From Siccirubricoccus sp. G192 (lineage in GTDB: Bacteria; Pseudomonadota; Alphaproteobacteria; Acetobacterales; Acetobacteraceae), in NCBI RefSeq assembly GCF_019084075.1, contig NZ_JAHREN010000001.1, positions 62,001 to 126,000 of the forward strand: a stretch of 64,000 nt of DNA. The letters run 5' to 3'. Position numbers and translations under genes: made by a program. Shown in pieces: positions 19,778 to 28,376 of this stretch (position 1 is the first letter of the stretch; the number at the start of each line of letters is the position of its first letter). The notes under the pieces were generated by a model. That model saw only the letters and a list, made by a program, of their open reading frames with translations. It had not been told where the DNA came from and did no database searches.

Positions 19778-20773
19778 ATGCGACGCCGCAATGTCCTGGC
19801 CCTGGCCGCCGGCTTCCCGGCCGGGCTTTCCACCGGCCTCTTCCTGGCCCGGCCCGCCCTTGCACAAGCGCCCTTCCCGGCCCGCCCGGTGCGGCTCGTC
19901 GTCGCTTTCCCGGCCGGCGGCCCCACCGATGTGGTGGCGCGCATCCTGGCCGAGCGCATGGCGCGCGAGCTTGGCCAGCCCATGGTGGTGGAGAACCGCG
20001 GCGGTGCGAACGGCAACATCGCGGCCGATGCCGTGGCGAAATCCGATCCGGACGGCTACACGCTGCTCTACAACACCTCCTCCATCGCGATCAGCCGGGC
20101 GCTCTACCGCAGCCTGTCCTACGACCTGCTGCGCGACCTGGCGCCGGTGGCGCTGACCGCCGCCGCCCCGCTGGCGCTGGTGGTGCATCCCGCCCAGCCG
20201 CCGCGCGATCCCGCCGGCTTCATCGCCTGGGCCCGGGGGAGCGGCGGGCGCATTTCCTACTCCTCGGGCGGCGTCGGCAATATCTCGCACCTGCTGAGCT
20301 TCCTGGTGATGCGCCATATCGGGGCGGAAGCGGTGCATGTGCCCTATCGCGGCACCGCGGCGGCGCTGGTCGACACGGCGGCGGGCAATGTTCAGTTCAC
20401 CTCCGACACCGTCGTCACCACCCTGCCGCTGATCCGGGAAGGCCGGGTGCGCGCCATCGCTGTAAGCTCGGCGGAACGCACGCCGCTGCTGCCCGAGGTG
20501 CCGAGCATGGCGGAATCCGGAATGATGCCGCCAGGCTTCGAGGTGGGCGCCTGGCAGGGAATCCTGGCCCCCGCCCGCACGCCCCCCGCCGCCATCGCGC
20601 GGCTGAACGCCGCGGTGCGGACGGCACTGGCCGACCCGGAGGTGGCGGCGCGGCTCGCGGCGCAGGGCGCCCGGCCGACCGGCGGCACGCCGGAGGATTA
20701 TTCCGGGTATTTGCGCGAGGAGGCCGAACGCTGGGCTGACGTGGTGAAGGAGAGCGGGGCGACGGCGGAGTAG
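19778..20773 (+). CDS. Bug-family tripartite tricarboxylate receptor
   Basis: 331-aa periplasmic solute receptor of the TctC/Bug family, which captures carboxylates. The export signal is MRRRNVLALAAGFPAGL... with cleavage near LAQAPFPA. The family signature is PVRLVVAFPAGGPTDVVAR followed by VVENRGGANGNIAADAVAK and VHVPYRGTAAALVD. No TctA/TctB membrane genes are nearby, as is usual for the many orphan Bug proteins in betaproteobacteria and Roseomonas-like bacteria. It lies just behind the MaoC-like gene. The ligand is unknown. Confidence 0.9.
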   Translation: MRRRNVLALAAGFPAGLSTGLFLARPALAQAPFPARPVRLVVAFPAGGPTDVVARILAERMARELGQPMVVENRGGANGNIAADAVAKSDPDGYTLLYNTSSIAISRALYRSLSYDLLRDLAPVALTAAAPLALVVHPAQPPRDPAGFIAWARGSGGRISYSSGGVGNISHLLSFLVMRHIGAEAVHVPYRGTAAALVDTAAGNVQFTSDTVVTTLPLIREGRVRAIAVSSAERTPLLPEVPSMAESGMMPPGFEVGAWQGILAPARTPPAAIARLNAAVRTALADPEVAARLAAQGARPTGGTPEDYSGYLREEAERWADVVKESGATAE

Positions 20774-20786
20774 GGCGGCGCCCCGC

Positions 20787-21953
20787 TCAGGGCGCCGCGG
20801 ACACCCGCCGCCGCTCGCTCTCCGTCTTCAATTGCCCGCAGGCCGCCAGGATGTCGCGGCCGCGCGGGCGGCGGATCGGGCTGGCATAGCCGGCGTCGTT
20901 CAGGATATCGGCGAAGCGGGTCATCGCCGGCAGCGTGCTGGTCTCGTAGGGGCTGCCGGGCCAGGGATTGAAGGGGATCAGGTTCACCTTCGCCGGGATG
21001 CCGCGGATCAGCCTCACCAATTCCCGCGCCTCCGCCTCGCTGTCGTTCACGCCGCGCAGCATGACGTATTCGAAGGTGATGCGCCGCGCGTTTGAGGCGC
21101 CGGGATAGCGGCGGCAGGCCTCGATCAGCGCCTCGATCGGGTATTTCCGGTTCAGCGGCACGATCTCGTCGCGCAACTCGTTCGTCACCGCATGCAGCGA
21201 CACCGCCAGGTTGACGCCGAGCTCCTCGCCGCAGCGGTCCATCATCGGCACCACGCCGGAGGTCGAGAGGGTAATGCGGCGGCGGCTCAGCCCGATCCCC
21301 TCATGGTCCATGATGATGCGCAGCGCCTTGGCGGTGGCCTCGTAATTGTACAGCGGCTCGCCCATGCCCATGACGACGATGGTGGAGAGCAGCCGCGGCT
21401 TGTCGTCCTTCGGGCTCGGCCATTCGCCATAGCTGTCGCGCGCCGCCATGAACTGGCCGACGATTTCGGCGGCGCCGAGGTTGCGCACCAGCTTCTGCGT
21501 CCCCGTATGGCAGAAGCGGCAGGAGAGCGTGCAGCCCACCTGCGTGCTGATGCAGACGGCGCCGCGGTCCTCGTGCCGGTCGGGGATATAGACGGTTTCC
21601 ACCTGCTGCCCGTCGCGGAAGCGGAACAGGAATTTGCGGGTCTCGTCCTGGCTGGTCTGCACGGTGGCAATGCCGGGGCGTTCCACCACGAAGCGTTCCG
21701 CGAGCTTCGCGCGCATCGGCCCGGCGATGCTGGTCATCTTCGCGAAATCGGTTTCGCCTTGGTGGTAGATCCAGTGCCAGAGCTGCTTGGCGCGGAAGGG
21801 CTTCTCGCCGATCGCCGCCATCTCCGCCGCCAGCTCCTCGCGCGAGAGGCCGACCAGGTCGCGGCGGCCATCCGGCAGCGTCGCGTCCGGCGGGTTGAAC
21901 AGCGCGGACTTGGCCAGGATGCGCTCGCGCTCGGTGGCGGTGAGGTCGCTCAT
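20787..21953 (-). CDS. rlmN: Dual-specificity 23S rRNA/tRNA adenine-C2 methyltransferase RlmN
   Basis: 388-aa radical-SAM enzyme that methylates C2 of A2503 in 23S rRNA and A37 in some tRNAs. The [4Fe-4S]/SAM motif is CTLSCRFC (C141, C145, C148). The methyl-carrying cysteines are likely C134 in GAVCISTQVG and the C-terminal one in GRDILAACGQL. SAM contacts are in VVMGMGEPLYNYE. The start ATG at 21953 overlaps the stop of the IalB-like gene upstream by 4 bp (ATGA), so translation may be coupled. Full length and intact. Confidence 0.96.
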   Translation of the reverse strand: MSDLTATERERILAKSALFNPPDATLPDGRRDLVGLSREELAAEMAAIGEKPFRAKQLWHWIYHQGETDFAKMTSIAGPMRAKLAERFVVERPGIATVQTSQDETRKFLFRFRDGQQVETVYIPDRHEDRGAVCISTQVGCTLSCRFCHTGTQKLVRNLGAAEIVGQFMAARDSYGEWPSPKDDKPRLLSTIVVMGMGEPLYNYEATAKALRIIMDHEGIGLSRRRITLSTSGVVPMMDRCGEELGVNLAVSLHAVTNELRDEIVPLNRKYPIEALIEACRRYPGASNARRITFEYVMLRGVNDSEAEARELVRLIRGIPAKVNLIPFNPWPGSPYETSTLPAMTRFADILNDAGYASPIRRPRGRDILAACGQLKTESERRRVSAAP

Positions 21954-22483
21954 CGGCGGGCTCCCCCCTCGGCCGGGCAGGCCTTGGAAATCGCCTCATA
22001 GGCGGCAGTGAAGCCGGAGAGCGAAAAGGTATCGCTGGCTTGGCCGCGGCCATTCGGGCCGGGCCCGCGCGCCACCGCCTCGCGTCCGTTGCGGAAGGCG
22101 GCGACGGTGGCCCCGCCATTGCGGGCGAAGGCGCTGTTGCCGGCGGTGAAGAAGCCGAGCGCTGGCCCGCCGGTCGCGACCTGCACCGGGTCGGCGGCGC
22201 CATCAGGGGTGCGCGGATAGGTATAGCCGGCCTGTAGCGCCACTTGGTCCCGCCCCTGCGGCCGGTGCGTCACCACCAGCAGGACATTGTTCGCCTTGCG
22301 GTTGGGCACGCCCTCGGATTTGCTGGCCCGGGCGAAGGCGTAGCAGACCTTGTGCCCGCCCTCCGTATGGGTGGCGGCGGTCCAGGACTGGAAGCTGCCC
22401 AGCCGCTGCTGCGCCCTGGCCTCGGCCATCGGCAGGGAAAGGGCGGCCAGGGCCAGGAGGGCGGGCAGGAAGAAGCGGCGCAT
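21950..22483 (-). CDS. Invasion-associated locus B (IalB) family protein
   Basis: 177-aa exported protein of the IalB family, periplasmic or surface proteins common in alphaproteobacteria and first linked to erythrocyte invasion in Bartonella. The signal peptide is MRRFFLPALLALAALSLPMA, cut near ARAQQ. The mature part begins GSFQSWTAATH, a typical family start, and ends with a Cys-containing tail. The ATG at 22483 is chosen because it begins the signal peptide; an in-frame start 14 codons earlier disrupts it. It overlaps rlmN by 4 bp. Confidence 0.85.
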   Translation of the reverse strand: MRRFFLPALLALAALSLPMAEARAQQRLGSFQSWTAATHTEGGHKVCYAFARASKSEGVPNRKANNVLLVVTHRPQGRDQVALQAGYTYPRTPDGAADPVQVATGGPALGFFTAGNSAFARNGGATVAAFRNGREAVARGPGPNGRGQASDTFSLSGFTAAYEAISKACPAEGGARR

Positions 22484-22607
22484 CCCCGCTAGATACGAGC
22501 CCGTCGCCGCAACGACAACCGGCATCGGCGCCCGTCAGGGTCTCCTCCAGGGCATGGCGCAGCAGTGGCGTTCCGGTCCGGGCGCGCTTGGTCTATGCAG
22601 CCGGGCC

Positions 22608-23852
22608 ATGAGTGATGCCGCCGATACCCATCTCGCCGCCCAATACGAAGCCTATCCCTACCCCGCCCGCGACCCGCGCGAGGAGGCGAAGCGCCTGGTG
22701 GTGGGCAGCCCGAGCCATCTCAGGGAGGTGGACCACTGGATCTTCGGCGCCCGCCGCCTCGCCTCCACCCCGCTCCGCGCCCTGGTGGCCGGCGGCGGCA
22801 CCGGCGACGGCACCCTCATGCTGGCGCAGCACCTGGCCTGGGCCGGGCGGCCGGGCGAGGTCACCTGGCTCGACCGCAGCGCCGCCGCGCAGCGGATCGC
22901 GCGGGCGCGGGCCGAGGCGCGGCGGCTGGACAACATCCACTTCATCGAGGGCTCGCTGCTGGAATTGCCGGGGTCGGGCCTCGGCCCCTTCGACTACATC
23001 GATTGCTGCGGCGTGCTGCACCACCTGCCGGACCCGCTGGCCGGGCTCAGGGCACTGGTCGGCGCCCTGGCGCCGGGGGGCGGCATCGGGCTGATGGTCT
23101 ATGCGCCGCATGGCCGCACCGGGGTCTACATGTTGCAGGATGCGCTGCGCCTGCTGGCGCCGCCGGAGGAGCCGCCGCCGGCGCGCATCGACATCGCCCG
23201 GCGGCTCTGGCGGCAGGCGCCGGAGACCGCCTGGCTCCGGCGCAACCCCTGGCTGACCGACCACATCTCGGGCGGCGATGCCGGGATCTACGACCTGCTG
23301 CTGAACCCGCGCGATGTCGCCTTCACCATCCCGGCCCTCGCGGCGCTGGTGCAGGCGGCGGGGCTCCGCATCGCCTGCCTGGTGGAGCCGGTGCGCTACG
23401 ACCCCGACAGCTATCTCAGCGACCCGAAGCTGCGCGCCCGCATGGCGGGGCTGCCGCCAATCGAACGCGCGGCGCTGGCCGAGGCCATCACCGGCAACAT
23501 GGGCATCCACATCGCCTATTGCCTGCGCGCCGAGGCGCCGGACCCGGCGCCGCCCTGGGAGAGCCCCGAGGCCGTGCCGGTGCTGCGCGAGATGGATGGG
23601 GCGGCACTGGCGCGCGGCCTACCCAAGGACGGCACCATTCCGGTGAGCTTCGACGGGCTGCGCGTCTCGCTGCCGATGCCGCGCCTCGCCGCGGCGATTC
23701 TTGGCCGGGTGGACGGGCGGCGCCCGCTCGGCGCCATCGCCGATGAGCTGGCGGCGAATGGCGTCCCGCGCGAGACCTTCTGGCGCGACCTGGCGGCGCT
23801 CCGGCGCAGCATGGAGGCGATGAACCGCTTGCTGCTCGCCGCCCCGGCGTGA
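22608..23852 (+). CDS. SAM-dependent methyltransferase with C-terminal extension
   Basis: 414-aa class I methyltransferase. Motif I is VAGGGTGDGTLMLAQ (about residues 62-76); later strands are EVTWLDRS, NIHFIEGSLLELP and YIDCCGVLHHLPDPLAGL. Residues from about 180 form an extra domain with YDLLLNPRDVAFTIPAL and a winged-helix-like end (GRVDGRRPLGAIADEL). This layout is common in alphaproteobacterial proteins of unknown substrate, so function is limited to methyl transfer. The start is MSDAADTHLA at 22608. The next gene overlaps its stop by 4 bp (GTGA). Confidence 0.85.
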   Translation: MSDAADTHLAAQYEAYPYPARDPREEAKRLVVGSPSHLREVDHWIFGARRLASTPLRALVAGGGTGDGTLMLAQHLAWAGRPGEVTWLDRSAAAQRIARARAEARRLDNIHFIEGSLLELPGSGLGPFDYIDCCGVLHHLPDPLAGLRALVGALAPGGGIGLMVYAPHGRTGVYMLQDALRLLAPPEEPPPARIDIARRLWRQAPETAWLRRNPWLTDHISGGDAGIYDLLLNPRDVAFTIPALAALVQAAGLRIACLVEPVRYDPDSYLSDPKLRARMAGLPPIERAALAEAITGNMGIHIAYCLRAEAPDPAPPWESPEAVPVLREMDGAALARGLPKDGTIPVSFDGLRVSLPMPRLAAAILGRVDGRRPLGAIADELAANGVPRETFWRDLAALRRSMEAMNRLLLAAPA

Positions 23853-24370
23853 ACGCCGCGGAGGAGGCCGCCGCGCCCGCCATCATCATCTTCGGCGCCG
23901 CGGTGCGGCCGGATGGGCGGGCCAGCGGAACGCTGCGCCGACGGGTGGAGGCGGCGGCGCGCTTCGGCGCCACCCTGCCCGGCGCGCTCTACCTGCCGAC
24001 CGGTGCCCGCGGCCGCTTCGGCGAGGCCGAGAGCGCGGTGATGGCGGCGCTGCTGCGCGGCCTCGGCGTGCCGGAGGGACGCATCCGGCAGGAGCCGACG
24101 GGGACCGACACGCTCTCCTCCGCCCTCGCCTGCACCCGGCTGCTGCGGGAGATGCGGCATGCCGGGCCGGTCTTCGTGGCGAGCAGCGGCTACCACCTGC
24201 CGCGCTGCCTGGCGCTGCTGCGGTTGGCGGGGCTGCCGGCCCGCGCGGTGCCCCCGCCCCGCGCCTCGGCCGGTTGGCGGCAGCGCTGGTACTGGCGGCT
24301 GCGGGAGGTGCCGGCCCTGCCCTATGACGCGGTGCTGATGCTGTGGGCGCGGCTGCGGGGGCGGGCTTGA
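23849..24370 (+). CDS. YdcF-like DUF218 protein
   Basis: 173-aa protein of the YdcF/ElyC/SanA group (DUF218), associated with envelope or undecaprenyl-carrier metabolism in enterobacteria, exact chemistry unclear. It shows IIIFGAAVRPDGRASGTLRRR, a TGARGRFGEAESAVM loop, EPTGTDTLSSALAC and VASSGYHLPRCLALL, all in the expected order. The start is GTG at 23849 inside the stop of the methyltransferase gene, implying coupled translation. There is no N-terminal membrane helix, so it is probably cytoplasmic or peripheral. Confidence 0.82.
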   Translation: MNAAEEAAAPAIIIFGAAVRPDGRASGTLRRRVEAAARFGATLPGALYLPTGARGRFGEAESAVMAALLRGLGVPEGRIRQEPTGTDTLSSALACTRLLREMRHAGPVFVASSGYHLPRCLALLRLAGLPARAVPPPRASAGWRQRWYWRLREVPALPYDAVLMLWARLRGRA

Positions 24371-24372
24371 AG

Positions 24373-24427
24373 CCGAGGGGGGCCTTGCCCCCTCGGACAT
24401 CCCCACCAGGGGTCGGGCGACCCCTGG
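24373..24427 (+). terminator. Two adjacent GC-rich hairpins after ydcF
   Basis: CCGAGGGGG (24373-24381) pairs with 24388-24396, and CCAGGGGTC (24406-24414) pairs with 24419-24427. They begin 3 bp after the ydcF stop. The tandem arrangement suits factor-independent termination or 3'-end protection, although no T-run follows. Confidence 0.6.
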
Positions 24428-25112
24428 ACCGGCGTTCGTTAGGATGATCTGGCGGCCCGGGCCAATGACTGCTTGCCGCCTTTCTCGGACCTCCAAGTCC
24501 GGCCCGCCAAGGTCTGGCTTGGGGGCAATGCGGTCATAAGCCGAGAGTGATAGGATCGGCGGCATCGTGCCCACTGCGGCCATCTGCTTGCCACGGTCTC
24601 CTCCCAGAAAGCGGACCTGGCCTGCTGACGGTGAGATGACGAAAATCCAGCGCAGGTCATTCGCTCGATTGGCGACTGAGGAAATGTCGGCAAGGGGTCG
24701 ACACCAGCCGAACTATTTAGACGCCGGTAACGTCAGCTTTGCCACTTCGACCAACCGAAAGCTGTCATTCCGCTCTCAGCCACACCATGCCATCAAGCGC
24801 GAACCCAGAGGGCTCGCATTTACGTCCGCTCGCGAGGCTGGAGCGGACATCCGAGTGCCACGCCTTCTACAGCCGCTTTCCGCCCATGACGGTTATCCGA
24901 TAGGACAGTTGGTATAGGAACTACCACCGGTGCAGGCCGGGTTCCGGCCTGCCGGGAGGGTCCGGGAGGGTGGAGCCGCTTGTGTCGAACACCACTCCGA
25001 TGACCTTGGCTGTCGAGCGTGCAGGGTCGCCTGACCACCAACACCACGGTCCATGGAACGGTGCGGCCTGCATGCCGCGCCCCCTGGCCGTTTCAAGGTT
25101 GCATCCAACGAC
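24428..25112. other. Degenerate non-coding stretch
   Basis: About 685 bp with short open frames in several directions, none with a recognisable product, good start or codon pattern like the neighbours. Composition is a little less GC-rich than the surrounding genes. It leads straight into insertion-sequence debris and is probably decayed mobile or repeated DNA. Confidence 0.5.
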
Positions 25113-25113
25113 C

Positions 25114-25221
25114 AGTGACAAGGCCCACACGCCCGAAGAGATCGTGGCGAAGCTGCGCCAGGCGGAGGTGCTGGTGGCGCAGGGAAAATCGGTGGCGGAG
25201 GCCGTCCAGACGATCGGGGTG
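25114..25221 (+). pseudogene. IS3-family OrfA fragment
   Basis: About 36 codons read SDKAHTPEEIVAKLRQ, then AEVLVAQGKSVAEAVQTIGV, which is the N-terminal helix-turn-helix of IS3-family OrfA (Tnp_1 type). The initiator is lost, and similarity ends abruptly at about 25221, where sequence from another element begins. Non-functional relic. Confidence 0.75.
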
Positions 25222-25225
25222 GCGA

Positions 25226-25290
25226 CGCGCTTTTCGTGGCGGGTTGCGATGTGGCGAAACTGCTTGAGCCGGTTGATCAGGCGCTCGATG
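25226..25290 (-). pseudogene. IS5-family transposase C-terminal scrap
   Basis: On the minus strand about 21 codons read IERLINRLKQFRHIATRHEK, matching the end of IS5-type transposases (usually ERFFNRLKHFRRIATRYEK-like). It abuts the IS3 fragment head to head with only a few bases between. No start, no DDE residues and no recognisable terminal repeats remain. Confidence 0.65.
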
Positions 25291-25798
25291 AGGATGGAGA
25301 GACAGAAGGCGGCCGGGGATGGGCGAGGCGCGGTTCGCGGCCATGAGGCGATCACGGCGGTGCTGGGCGATGTGCGCCGTGCCGCCTCGGCACGGGCCGG
25401 CTGCACCGGCCTGCTGCGGGCGACCGGGGCGCCCGGACTCCTGTTCGGCGTGGTGGTCGACATGATGGTCTCCCAGCACATGCTCGAAAATCGCGCTGGC
25501 CAGCGGCGTGGTGGCCCCTAAAGGCCATCGAGGAGGAGATCACCACGCTATGGCAAATGGTGACGAGAAGGCGGCTGCGCGATTGCGGCGCCGGCACGGC
25601 GGGGCACGCAAGGGCCGGTTTGCGGTCGCTCGTTTCCCGCAGCTCAGTTTGATGCAAATGCCGGATAATTGTGTTGGATGAATGGCTTTCCGGATAGGCA
25701 GGATCGCCATATCGGGCCGGTCCTCCGCTATCTGCTCCCGGTGCGGGCGGCTGGAAGCGCGTTGTGCATCCGCCGTCACTCCGTCACAGGAACTGGCC
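25291..25798. other. Intergenic region between IS scraps and the Crp/Fnr gene
   Basis: About 510 bp with no assignable gene. It presumably contains the promoter of the downstream regulator and more decayed IS sequence. No palindromic operator could be singled out with confidence. Confidence 0.4.
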
Positions 25799-26527
25799 AT
25801 GGTCCTCCCTGAGCAGCCTATACCTGCCCCGCGCAACCGCCTGCTTTCGGCCCTGCCGCCCGAGGATCTCGCCCGGCTCCGGCCTCGGCTCGACCTGGTG
25901 GAGCTTCCCGCCCGGCACACCCTGTACCGCCCGGACGAGCCTATTCCGGCGGTTTACTTCCCTGAGACGGGTTGGATCTCCTTGGTGGCAGCGCTCGAGC
26001 AAGGCGATGGCGCCGAGGTCGGCTTCATCGGCTACGAGGGCATGGCCGGGCTGCCTCTCGTCTTCGGCACCGACCGTGCCCCTGTCGAGGCCATGACGCA
26101 GGCGGGTTGCACCGCGTTGCGGCTGGACGCGGCTGCCTTCCAGGAGGAACTGGGGCGCAGTTCCATCCTGCGGGCACTGCTGCTGCGCTACGCGATGGCC
26201 ATCTATGTGCAGGTCTCGCAGACGGCGGCCTGCAACGGGCGCCACCATGTCGAGCAGCGCCTCGCGCGCTGGATGCTAATGGCGCATGACCGGGCCGAGG
26301 GCGACGAGTTCCCGATGACCCACGAGTTCCTGTCCTTGATGCTGGGCATCCGGCGCTCCGGCGTCACGGTTGCGGCCGGCACGCTGCAGAAGGCGGGCGT
26401 AATCCGCTATGGCAACGGCCGCATGACTATCACCGACCGGCCCGGCCTCGAAGCCTACGCCTGTGAGTGCTACGGCATCGTCCGCCGCGAGTTCCACCGC
26501 CTGCTGGGTTCCCTCCCGGGCTCCTGA
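25799..26527 (+). CDS. Crp/Fnr-family transcription regulator
   Basis: 242-aa regulator with an N-terminal cyclic-nucleotide-binding-like beta barrel (about residues 15-130: RLDLVELPARHTLYRPDEP, VYFPETGWISLV, EVGFIGYEGMAGLPLVFG), a dimerisation helix, and a C-terminal winged helix (about 165-225: FPMTHEFLSLMLGIRRSGVT). It lacks the Cys cluster of oxygen-sensing Fnr, so the signal is unknown. The start at 25799 gives MVLPEQPIPAPRNRLLSALP, typical for this subgroup. An in-frame extension to 25682 is considered untranslated. It stands alone between IS debris and a LuxR-type gene. Confidence 0.87.
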   Translation: MVLPEQPIPAPRNRLLSALPPEDLARLRPRLDLVELPARHTLYRPDEPIPAVYFPETGWISLVAALEQGDGAEVGFIGYEGMAGLPLVFGTDRAPVEAMTQAGCTALRLDAAAFQEELGRSSILRALLLRYAMAIYVQVSQTAACNGRHHVEQRLARWMLMAHDRAEGDEFPMTHEFLSLMLGIRRSGVTVAAGTLQKAGVIRYGNGRMTITDRPGLEAYACECYGIVRREFHRLLGSLPGS

Positions 26528-27250
26528 TCCCGCCCTGACCCGCCTTTGCCGTTGTGCGAAACCGGACAGGCAGGCTTACGCGATCGGATTAGGTGTGAAT
26601 GATGCCCAAAAGGGAGGGCGCGTTCATGCATTTGGAACAGGCATCGCCAGAGGAATGGCAAAAACGCGCTGTTGCTACGGGCGAAATAGCCGCCTTGGCC
26701 GTGACGCATTGCTCGGTGGAGCGGGCCGGCAGGCGCAGCATGGCGGCTGTCCTTTGGCGGGGACGCGACGCCCCAACCGAGCCACTCCCGCTCCGCCGCC
26801 TCAGGCCCAGGGAAATGGCCAGAGTCGGGATCAGAGTGCGCACCCAAATGGGTATGGCCGCATGACCGGGGAGAGCCGATGCCGGGCTCAAGGACTGCAA
26901 TTACTTGCGGGATGCGCCCCGTAAGCAAAGGAGTTGCAATACGCCCTTGTCAATATCTTGTTACATGCCGCTTCTGAATCCGCTCGTCGAATCAGATATA
27001 CTATACAATGACAGTCCGGTGGCAAAAAAATTCACCGAGGTCGCGAAAGCAGGAAAGCCATGTGGAACCCTCACCCTCGCGCGAGATCAACCCAGATCTG
27101 TTCAAGAAGGTGGCATCCAGACCAGCGACAGCTACGCCGCAAAATACGGCACCATCTCCAGCCCCCCTTATCATTGTGTATAAAATGAGACAATCAGGGC
27201 GCGACTAGCCGAAGGGTCTACTGGATCCTCGTATGGAAGCGGAGGCGGAA
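26528..27250. promoter_or_regulatory. Long intergenic region upstream of LuxR-type gene
   Basis: About 720 bp. The right third (26940-27230) is AT-rich for this genome and holds TATACTATACAAT near 26997-27009 and TGTATAAAATGAGACAAT near 27176-27193, either of which could be a promoter core for the response-regulator gene. One small open frame (26599-26865) is listed separately. The rest shows nothing recognisable. Confidence 0.4.
26599..26865 (+). CDS. Possible small hypothetical protein
   Basis: 88 codons starting MMPKREGAFMHLEQASPEEW and ending in an Arg-rich segment. The N-terminal half looks amphipathic and plausible (GEIAALAVTHCSVERAG). I recognise no family, see no strong ribosome-binding site, and the gene sits alone in a long spacer. 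It may be real or an accident of high GC. Confidence 0.25.
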   Translation: MMPKREGAFMHLEQASPEEWQKRAVATGEIAALAVTHCSVERAGRRSMAAVLWRGRDAPTEPLPLRRLRPREMARVGIRVRTQMGMAA

Positions 27251-27992
27251 ATGCGGGAAGAGAAACGCGTCGGGATCGTCGAAAAGAATCCCATTTTCCT
27301 AGAAGGCTTGAAAAAAGTATTGTCCAAAGCCGGGTTTACAGTATCGTTCTGCTCAGTGACAATGGATGCCGCCACTGGCGCTGCACCCACCCCCCGCGGC
27401 GGAACTCCTGCTGGTCACGATCCTGGCGGCCGAGTCCAAGTCCTTCGCCGAGGAAGCGTCGCATATCCGCGCCAGGTTCCCGAGTGCCAAGCTTGTCGGC
27501 CTGGTCGACGCTGTCATCTCCGAGCAGGTGCTGCAGATCTGGCCGTCCGTTGACGGGCTGGTTCTGCGGACGATCGGGTCCATGGCCCTCGTCAAGGCCC
27601 TCGAACTCGTGCTCCTCGGCGAGCGCGTCATCCCCGGTATTTCCCTCGAGACCCTGTTCGAAAACGCCCACAACCTGTGGCAGCCCGTGGCCAGTTCGCC
27701 TCCCGGCTGGGCGCACCTGTCTCCGCGCGAGGTGGAGGTGCTCCGTTCGCTCAGCGCCGGGCATTCCAACAAGATCATCGCCCGCCAGATCGGAATCAGC
27801 GAGGCGACCGTGAAGGTCCATATGAAAGGGATCCTTCGCAAGCTCAGGGCGACGAACCGGACGGAAGCCGCGGTATGGGCAAGGAACCACGGCCTGGTGA
27901 GCCTGCGCTCCGTGCCGGAGGACATCCCTCCGACCGAAACCAAGAGTTTCCACCCGTCGAATGCAGTGGTCCCCATCCGTCGGACAGTTTGA
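27251..27992 (+). CDS. LuxR/NarL-type response regulator, one frameshift
   Basis: About 246 aa after repair. The N-terminus ([20 protein letters not shown]) is the start of a receiver-like domain. The C-terminus is a full LuxR helix-turn-helix: [20 protein letters not shown], then [17 protein letters not shown]. The frame changes in the C6 run at 27390-27395 (one base extra), joining the receiver half to [18 protein letters not shown]. The aspartates expected of a phosphorylated receiver are not all evident, so it may be an atypical receiver. The closest start with a sensible N-terminus is ATG 27251; ATG 27233 is also in frame. No sensor kinase is adjacent. Confidence 0.75.
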
Positions 27993-28059
27993 CGGCCTGG
28001 GTAAGCTCGGTCTGCCTGCCAGGAGGACGGACCCGAAGTTCTGAAGGCTGATCCGAAGC

Positions 28060-28376
28060 TCTACGCGCGCGCCATGTTGCTGCTGCCGGAGCGCGAGGGC
28101 GCCGTTGGGGACCAGCCCGATCTTGACATAGTGCCACACGGTGATGGCGAGCTTCCGCGCCATGGCTACCCGCATGCTTCGTCGGATCCGCGGCGAGTGC
28201 CCGGCCGTCTTCTCCGCATACCAGCGTGAGAGCTGGCTGTCGGGCTGATGCTGCCGCCATCCCCAGGCTACCTCGATCAGAATACGTCGGGCCCAGCTGT
28301 TCCCAGCCTTGGAGATGCCCTGACAGCGCGTGGCCGATCCGCTGTCACTGGGACTGGGCGCCAAGCCTGGATAGGA
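28060..28376 (-). pseudogene. IS110-family transposase C-terminal fragment
   Basis: On the minus strand the sequence YPGLAPSPSDSGSATRCQG, then GISKAGNSWARRILIEVAWG, then MARKLAITVWHYVKIGLVP matches the Transposase_20 (RuvC-fold partner) domain of IS110/IS116/IS902 transposases. The N-terminal DEDD half is absent. The upstream end is replaced at about 28377 by the IS21 remnant. No native stop is identifiable. Relic. Confidence 0.8.

Noticed and set aside
24567-24917. Possible small genes in the degenerate stretch after ydcF
   Set aside because: No recognisable product, no ribosome-binding site, overlapping frames in several directions beside IS scraps.
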